Origin: a virus
Virus record (IMG/VR): IMGVR_UViG_3300025141_000227
Location: 1 to 42,198 of that record
Strand: one strand, 5' to 3'
Length of the DNA stretch: 42,198 nt
The position numbers and the translations under genes were made by a program. Within the stretch, counting starts at the first letter, position 1, and the number at the start of each line of letters is the position of its first letter. Below the pieces are notes generated by a model. The model ran no database searches, was not told the origin of the DNA, and was given only the letters and a program-made list of their open reading frames with translations. Positions 18,101 to 27,100 of this stretch are shown here, in pieces.

Positions 18101-21100
18101 CTGTTGTTGACAAGGAATATGTGGTGGCATCCAAGCAGAATCTGCCCGAATCTCTAGAATCATCGGACATGATCACAGTCCTGTCGCAACAGGATGAGGT
18201 TGAGTTCACGCGTGACTCACGGCCACTTAACTACTTCTTGGCGTTTGAGAAGAGTATGCAACAGTCAATTTCTGATCAGATGATCAATTACTTTGCAACT
18301 CTTACAGATTTAAACACCATTATAGGTGCACCGGTTAATCGCTATAGAGGCGAGTACAAGGGACTTAAGCTCTTGCGTCAGCGCTTCTTCGAAGGCGTCT
18401 CTAACAGTGAAATAGATTTTGAAAAGTTCTTTGAGTATTATAAATGGATCGATGGAGCCCTCAGCGTTCTTCTCGGACAGTTGGCTCCTATTTCGTTGGA
18501 TTTTGATCCCAACATTCGAACTTTGATTGAAAGTCACATTTTAGAGAGGAGCAAATATCAGAACAAGTTCCCGTTCTTGGCCCAGTCCGATCCAGATCTA
18601 ACGGGCTCTATTGGTACTATCGCCACACCAATTACTGTTAACTCTATTATCAATGATGCTCAGGGCACTGGCATTGAATCAGCACAGGCGCCTACAAAAC
18701 GAGTTACTGGCATGCCAAATACTTCGGTGCTTAATAGTTGGAAATATGATCATGCCCCCTTGGGCTCTACAACTCCCACTCCCCTTTCTTTGCTTTTCGA
18801 CGGTGTTGACGAATATGTTAGTGTTGGGGCTGCCGCTACTTGGGAGCCGCTGATCGGAGGGGCGAACGGCTCCGCAAAAGAATATAGCGTTTCTTTCTGG
18901 TTTAAACCAGCGGCGATGGTAGCTACAAATACGTGGTTATATTCTTTCGGAACTCGCGATAGAGATCTTTTTCTGCTTGGGGGCTCCCTCGGCGCGGCGA
19001 ACCTGAAGGCGACCAACAAATCTAACAGTGGCAACTACGCGCAAACTGCCGCTGGCGAATTAACTGCCGATACCTGGCATCATATTACTGTAACATGTGC
19101 CGGCGGCTCGGCCGGGTTAACCACAATTTATATTGACGGTGCCGACGCAACAGACTCGCAGGATGTATCCGCCGGCGGCCCGGACGAGATTATCGGCAAT
19201 TCATCAATTGGCGCTGACCCCGCGGCCGGCTCATACACTAAAGGCAATTTCTGCGACTTTGCTGTGTGGGACAAAGAGCTTTCTTCTGCCGAAGTAACCG
19301 AAATTTATGGCGCCGGCGCTCGAGTTAAATTAAGCACAAGTACTTGCCAATCAAATCTCTTATCGTGGTGGAAACTGGGCAATGGTTTGGACGACACTTA
19401 TACCGGCGCCGGCGCTTTAGCCGATGAAGCCGGCGGCCGCGACGGGACTCCTACGAACTTTGATTCGGCGTCAGATATTGAGGCTGACTCACCTGACTTT
19501 ATTGCCAACTATAATGGCGCCGCCCAGAACAGTAAATCAGTTTGGTGGCAGAACCGGGCTGGGAGAGATCTGCCAGCCTTTGCTACTCCTGATAATGTTG
19601 ATGCCGACAGAGAGGTCCTCCTTAACGCCATCAAGTCTTCCAACAACCGAACCCTAGGGCGCCCCTACCGATTCAGCGGGGGAGGCTCTGTGGTCCTAGG
19701 AGGCGTTGCCAGACACCCCAGCCAGCGCAAGGGTGTCGTGTATGAGGCGACGGCACCAGCCGGCCCCACAGTGGGTCAGGGAACCTATGGCGCGGTACCA
19801 AGCGATATCATGGTCGCCAAGTCCGCAGACGTAGAGAGCCTGATAAGCTCATCAGATGAGTACTTCCCATCTCAGAAAGTTCGTTATGGATTCGGAATGG
19901 GAGTCCAGTCAGCAAGTTACAAAACATATGAAAGAGACACTGATGGTGCCACGGTTGCACCCTTTAGTCTCTACAGTTCATCTATTAGCGATGCTCTATC
20001 GAGCGAGATGTCGAACTTCACCGGCAGCACAATCATCACCAACATGCACGCAGATCTCACATCAGATCAGACAGACGTCCCAATGCAGGGCCCCTTTACT
20101 GAGAAATTCGTTGGAGGCCGTCAGCACCGCCATATTGAACTGAACCAGTCCGGATCTCCCGACAGTATCTCAGATGATCTCACTATGGCCAATAACTTCA
20201 ATGGCCTTGACACGCGCGTAAATCGCCCTGAAGGCTTCCGAGTGCAAATGGGCTACGAGTTCACGGGCTCCAACACCGGAAGCCCCTGGAAGGCATCCTC
20301 GGGCCACCTACAGGTGGTCTCACCGCAGTATCCTGAGTTGGACACCTCTCCCGGCACTACAAACCTTTATGACAGACCCAAAGCAAATCTGCCGCGAGGA
20401 GAATATGCCAAGCGCCCCGTAAACATCAAGAACATTCGTATGACGACGGCGTCCTTGAGTCAATCCATGTCCGGGGTAATTGATCACAATCGAATTGGCA
20501 ACTACACGAAGAACTACGAAGTCATTCAAACTGCTGGAAGATCACAGAACGATCCTTATTTCCGTGAGGGGACATTTACATTTGCTCCCAATCCGGAAAC
20601 TATGGCGACGAGGGGCCGCTTCCCTATGCTGTCTGGCGCCGTCCCATCTGCCTCTTCTCCGTATGCTACTGCTTCTAACCGCGGCCCAAATGTATCTGGA
20701 GCTCTTGATTATGAACTCCCAGTTCGAACGGGGTCTGCATCCAATCAAACGATTTTGGTAAATCGATTTAATGCTCCGGGATCCCCAGAAGCTTCTTCAC
20801 AAGGTTATTTAGACCCAGCTCATGAAGAGTTTTCTGTGTATAACGCGCTTCCTTATCGTAATCAAACTGTTGTTAATTATGGTCTATCAGGAAGTGCATC
20901 GCTTGCACCCTCTGGAAGTAATTCAATCATCCCCCAAGACCAGCTCGACCTCCCCCGCGGCCTAAACCAGCTTTCGACACTTCATTGTGGTCCGTTTGGC
21001 GCGGACTCAGCGTTTGGCGAGATAACGCTGGCTGCAGCCATCGCCGGCGCCGACGGCACTGTGGTGTCTCCCAGTTTCCATAAGACACAGAGGAACAGCA

Positions 21101-24100
21101 CGAAGAGATTGAAGTATATTCAGGAAACTCGATCATTGTTGTTTGATGGCGTAGATGATCAGTACCTGTGCAACGGTGGAATCAGCACCGTGGATTCAAG
21201 CTGGGAGAATCTTATTGGTGGCGCAGGGAGCTCGGCCCTTCCGTTTACTTTTTCATTTTGGGTAAACCTCGATAGTGTCGCCCAGGATCAAACAATCATA
21301 AGCCTAGGCACCGATGCGCGCGGTGTTTATTTCGAGAACACCGGTGACTATATGCAGTTCTTCATCGGGAAAGACTCGGGCGGCAACGACGGCATAGTAA
21401 GAACCGGCGCGCTCACGGCCGGCCGATGGTATCATATTGTCGCGACGTTTTCGGGAGGTGATCCGGGAGGATCCGATACCGAAGATGATATGAAAATTTA
21501 TCTCAATGGTGCCCTGGACACGACGGTGGTGTCGGAACTAGACGATCCCAAAGAAATACCCGGCGATGGCGACGGGTTTAGAATTGGTGGCAGGGAGTGG
21601 GGTTACCTAGATGGATATTTGAGTAATGTAGCAATATGGAAAGCAGAACTAAGTGCTGCAGAAGTTAGCGCAATATATAATTCCGGGCACCTATTTGATT
21701 TGGCACGCGTGAAAATAGATGATCTTCTTGCGTGGTATCGGATGAGCGATCAGGGTGGTTTAGAACCGCCAGATAGCACCGTGCTTCTCCAGAACCGCGC
21801 CCCCAAAGCGGCGTATTATTTTGGAACCGCCGGTAGAACTAATTTCCGCGCGCGCGCAGGTGCACCTGGGGCCTATGCCAGTACTGTTCCGGCATCACCG
21901 CCGACGTGGCCCATCGTCACCGGGTCTGTGTATGACAACCTATATGAACAGCATGGCGTTCCCAATGCCGACAGGAACTATGCTTGGATCACTGCATCTT
22001 TGGAAGCAGACGTTCCGTTTTATGGTTTTGATCAGAAGATCCCAGCACCCGGACAGACAGACACACCGTGGTATATTGGAAATAAATCTACAAACTGGAA
22101 CAGCAGCAACTACGGCCTCGAAGATGCCGACGAATATGCACGTGATAAGTGGAACGCCCTGATTGGTGGTCCCGTCGGTGCAGCCAAGGCTTATAGTTAT
22201 TCAATGTGGGTACGACCTACTACTATGGTTGATTCTATTCCTAAATTCGTATCGTGGGGCGGTTTCGCGCGATATCTAGAAATATACGGAGCGAGCCTCC
22301 CTGCTCCCCTTCGAGCATATAACGGCCCAGTTATGGGGGGCAACTATCGAGCAAGTTCAACGAGCTTGAGTGCAAATACTTGGTACCATGTGGTGGTCAC
22401 GTATGAGGGAGTATATGAGGGAAATCCTCCAAATATTTATATAAACGGGGCTCTGGATAACGGCGCCGGCGCAGCCACCTCGGACCCAGCCGGCTTCGGC
22501 GTTTACGGCATGAGCGTCGGCGCCTCGGAGGTCAACACTATGGATTATCGCGGCCATATGTGCGACCTTGCAGTTTGGACAAAAGCATTGTCAGCCGGCG
22601 AAGCTTTCACCATCTATAATAACGGAGTTAGGTTTAACCTTAAGGCTTCCAACGCACCAGAGCGCTTGGTTGCATGGTGGCCCCTCGGCTCTGATCCGGA
22701 AGATGTCTCGTCCGGCTACGACGATGTACCTCCGGCATTCTATGATGAAGTTAGTCGCCAAAAACTGGTCGCCCTTATCGGTCCAGGTGTCGCAGGCCCA
22801 CCGATAGACTCAAGCGAGGCACCATCGGCGAAACTGCCTCTATATGGCTTTTACAAAAATACTACACCCAAAGTTCCCGAAATTTCTGCATATGTCGAGC
22901 GCGGCCTACAATCTACATCTGGTACAACTGTCCCTGACCTATATCCCTTCCAGGGACGTCCCTCCGGCACCTATGGCGCGCCGACCTCAACTACCACTTC
23001 CATGAATCAGCTTTATGAGCCTCCTTACTCATCACTAATCGATAGCGCAAGTGTCAATATTGCTGGCTTTGCTTATGGCGATCATTCAATTCGCTATGCG
23101 AACTTGGATACGCATGTGCTGGAGGCCCCTGCCTTTGCTCCCAATACCTCATCGCTGTGGTTAACCGGCACCTGGGGCGTCTCGGGCTCCTCACCATATG
23201 AGCATGGTGGCTTCTTTGTTGCGGGCGCCCCCAAAGACTGGAACTCCTACGGCGCCCCTCTTGCATATAGCCAATCATCCCCTTACCCGGGCCATCCGGC
23301 CTCCAATTGGAGCGACGCCCACGCATCGCTAGCCTCTCCTTGGACAATGGCCTTATGGCTTAAAATAGTTTATACTGGAAGCTATATTGAGGCCAGGCAA
23401 ACCGCCTCGAACCCGGCCGTCGACGGCACCGGGACGCCCTGGATGCCCCCATATGTCCTGTCTCCGGACGACAAATGGGGGGGAGACGCCGGAGCAATGC
23501 AAGTGGCCGGCTGGAAGACAAAGGCGATCGGTAACTGGTTCCAGGACGCCACCTCCCTCGTCGGCACCGGTTTATCACTATACCCGGCCCTAAACAGAGA
23601 TGATGACTATACCAATTCATCCTCGGCTAACCCTCCTAAGTGGATCCCCGTTTTCGCCATGCAAGGCACCGGGACGTCTCCTACGACGGACGCCAATAAT
23701 AATACTCGATATAATGGCTTCGTCATGCTCACCGGATCAGATTGGAACTTAACAAGCGGTTCAGGAGGATATTTAGAGTCCGACAAGTGGTATCATATAG
23801 TGCTTACATATGACGGTATCAGTCCGAAATGTGCCTCCGAGGGAGACTCCAAGCTCCAATGCGACTCAATGAAGATGTACGTTAATGGAGTGGATACTAC
23901 AAATAATGGATTGGTTGCATCTGGAACAGTGTTTGGAACCACACAGACGGCCGGAAACGCCGGCGGCCTAGAGAATGTTAAACCGATTGGCGGCGCATTT
24001 GCATTTGGAGGCGTGTCGGATTTCCTCTATTCTTGGCCCTTCAGAGGCTATCTGAATGACATACAGTTGTATAATACAGTGCTTTCTGCGTCTGAGGTCA

Positions 24101-27100
24101 CAGAACTTTATCAGCGACGCAGTTATAATTTATTTAATTATCCCTTTAAGCACACCATGACAAATTGGTGGCGTATGGGTAGCACACAAAACGACGATGC
24201 CTCTGTAATTTATGATGTAGTTGGTGGCATACAGGCAAATAATATGGGGCTCACTGGCACGACAGCGATAAATCCGCAGACTGCACTATCTGCAACTGCC
24301 CCAGCAACAGGCTCTTCTCTTCCGGGCAGTAATGAATTCCGATTTATATCAGGCACCCAGCTGGCCAACTCTTTTGTTACCTTTAATCATGCGATGTTAA
24401 ATAATAATGGGCCATATCAAAGCCCGACTTGGAAACAGGTGCGCACTGGGGATACACCAATGGCGCGCGCCTTGAGGAAGGCTAATCGTATTTCTATAGC
24501 CTCTCCTCCACCGATGGTACCGACCTTTGTGCCCGGAGGCACGAATGCAATTAATTTTGTACGCGGGAAGTCCTCGACTGAATTTGTAGATTATGTTGAA
24601 TCACCAGTACAGTCTAAATATAAAACTTTTGTGGCGGCCTTTGAAGATCGGTCGGAGAACCCCGATCGTGGTAATAATTCAATAGTCGAGGTTTCATATG
24701 GCAATAATTTGGGCTATTTTTCTAACAACGGTTTGAATAATAAACTAAATTTACGTTTAGACGTCAGAGCGAATCAACCATATACAGAAGTTCAAGACTA
24801 TATTGATAAAACGGGTGACCAAAAAATAGAAGTATATGCGTCCTATGGCGAGCGCGTGTACCCCGCCGATGTAAATTCTTATCAATCCCGGGTACGCACC
24901 AGACAAAATTATTCTATAAAAAATGTTTGGAATGATATTCGCCGCATGCGCAGCTTTGATGGATTAAATTCTCAAGGTTGGCCGGCCTATTCTTTTGCCC
25001 AACAGTCCGGCACTCAGAGCCCCGGGCCTTCCCAGGGAGATTACTTGGCCGATATCCTCGGCCGGCACAAGGAGGAACAAGTCTGGCCCGGGGACGTTCA
25101 GGCTCAATCTTCATGGCCTCTAGATGCTCCCGGTAAATACACTGAATTAACAAATTCATCCGGATTCGAATCCGGCACTGGTTCGATATTGGCTGCAGAT
25201 GGAACAACAAGAGTTTATAACACTGCATCAGTGTTCAAAAAAGGCCAATCTGGGTTTTATGGTGCATATTCGGATACCAATATGTTGGGCGACGCCGGCG
25301 TCTTTTCTTTGTTTAATAATTTGATCCAACCCGGTTCTGGCGCGGGAGCCGGCGAATTACAAAATACTTATAATTATTTTTCTAATATTAATGCAGTACG
25401 CAGGTCGGATTTGCTCGGGATTCTGAACGCTCAAAGTCAGTCTTCCCACCCGGCTGCTTGTTATCTGCGGCCGCTTACAGAAACGCCTGCTCGAATTCAA
25501 GCAGCTGGCCCGGCTGCAACCACAACAGCTCTCATTCCCGCCGGAACCACCCTTATGGGATTCCATCCATGGGTGGCTCCCCATCAAACGGGCCTAAGTC
25601 CATACAAGCCATATCAAGAATATGCTGAGAATCTTCGAATCGCCGGAAAAGATTGTTCGATCGTACCGGAGTATAGAATTAGTGAACACCTAGAAACTTA
25701 TTTGGGCAACGAGAACACTGAACCCGCCGATAATAGTTTTTTGACAAAACTAGGAAATTTGCTAGGCTTAACCGGGTCCTCCCTCGATTCTACAACTAAA
25801 GATTTCTATAGTGTTTACGCAACCACAGATTTCTTAGAATTGTTTAGGGTGGTCGACGCCGACCTCCGCGGCCCACGTGGCCAGTCCGAGTCCGACAATA
25901 TTGTTCGACATGGAACCACATTGCAGGCAACTGCTTTTACTTCTTTCCTGCCATATAAGGGCTTCTACCCTGCTGAAAGAACTGTTAAACTTGCTTCATA
26001 CTTCTCTCAATCTATGGGTTCATTTCTCCCGGGTACGCGCAGCAATGATCTCAGCCCAGGATTCCTTGGCGCTATTTCGTCGCCGGCGGCCACACCTAAT
26101 CAAACACTATCTAGAATTTTGTTAGAGCCTTTGTTTGCACCAGGTATTTTATTTAATACTATCAAGTCAGGGATTGCAGTAGGGAACTATGTGCTCCGAA
26201 ATACGGCTTCTAACCCGGGGGATACGGAAGGAAATACTCCTTGGAACATGAAGGCAATTGGCCCAGTAGGCCTTTCGGCCAAAGTGCCAGGAAGTTGGGA
26301 AACCACAATAGCCATCAAGTCTGCATCCGCCGGCGACCCCTACATGCACACCACCATAGTAGATGATTATTATGAATATAATTTTAATTCATCGGCCTCA
26401 TACCAGTCTGCCTCGGTATCATCAGCGAGCTTTGGAGCTCTTAACATTGGTCACAGCGGAAATGCCGCGCTTCCTTCATATAACCCCATTATCCAGAGCT
26501 ACGGTGAAGGCGCCGACCCCGTAGACATTGTCGAACAGACGCGCTGGGGTTATTATCTCTATAAAGTTCCTTTTGAGGCTATTCGCCAGCCGGCTAGATA
26601 TTTATCTTATCGAGCCCTCGCCGGCGTCACTGGCGCTAGCGAACCACCGCTGTGGGACGGCGGTCGACTGTCCAATACAGCCTCAGCCGGCTCAAACTCC
26701 CCAGTGCCCGAACGAGGTGTCGGCGCAGGTTGGCTGTATGACACAGGAATCCAAGAGAGTTCTAGCATAGCAAACCAGGTGGTGACCTCCCTGGCCAGTA
26801 CCGGCACCGGGTCGATCTTCGATGGCCTAACAAGCGGGCCCCTCAATGACCAGCGGCAGAATAAGATACGTTGGGATGGCGCTATGTCAACACAACTTTA
26901 TGAACTTGCAATTGATAACTTTTTGTGTGAAACAGTGAACTTTTTCCAAGATGGATTAACGAGTTACGTCTCTAAAGAAGAAACAGCTTGGGAACCCGTG
27001 ACCAAGAACAACTATTATGGTATGAGAGTTTCGTTATATCGGTCAACAACCGATGATGGAAACCCTAACTTTGGCATGTACAGCCGTGCTAGCGCATTTG

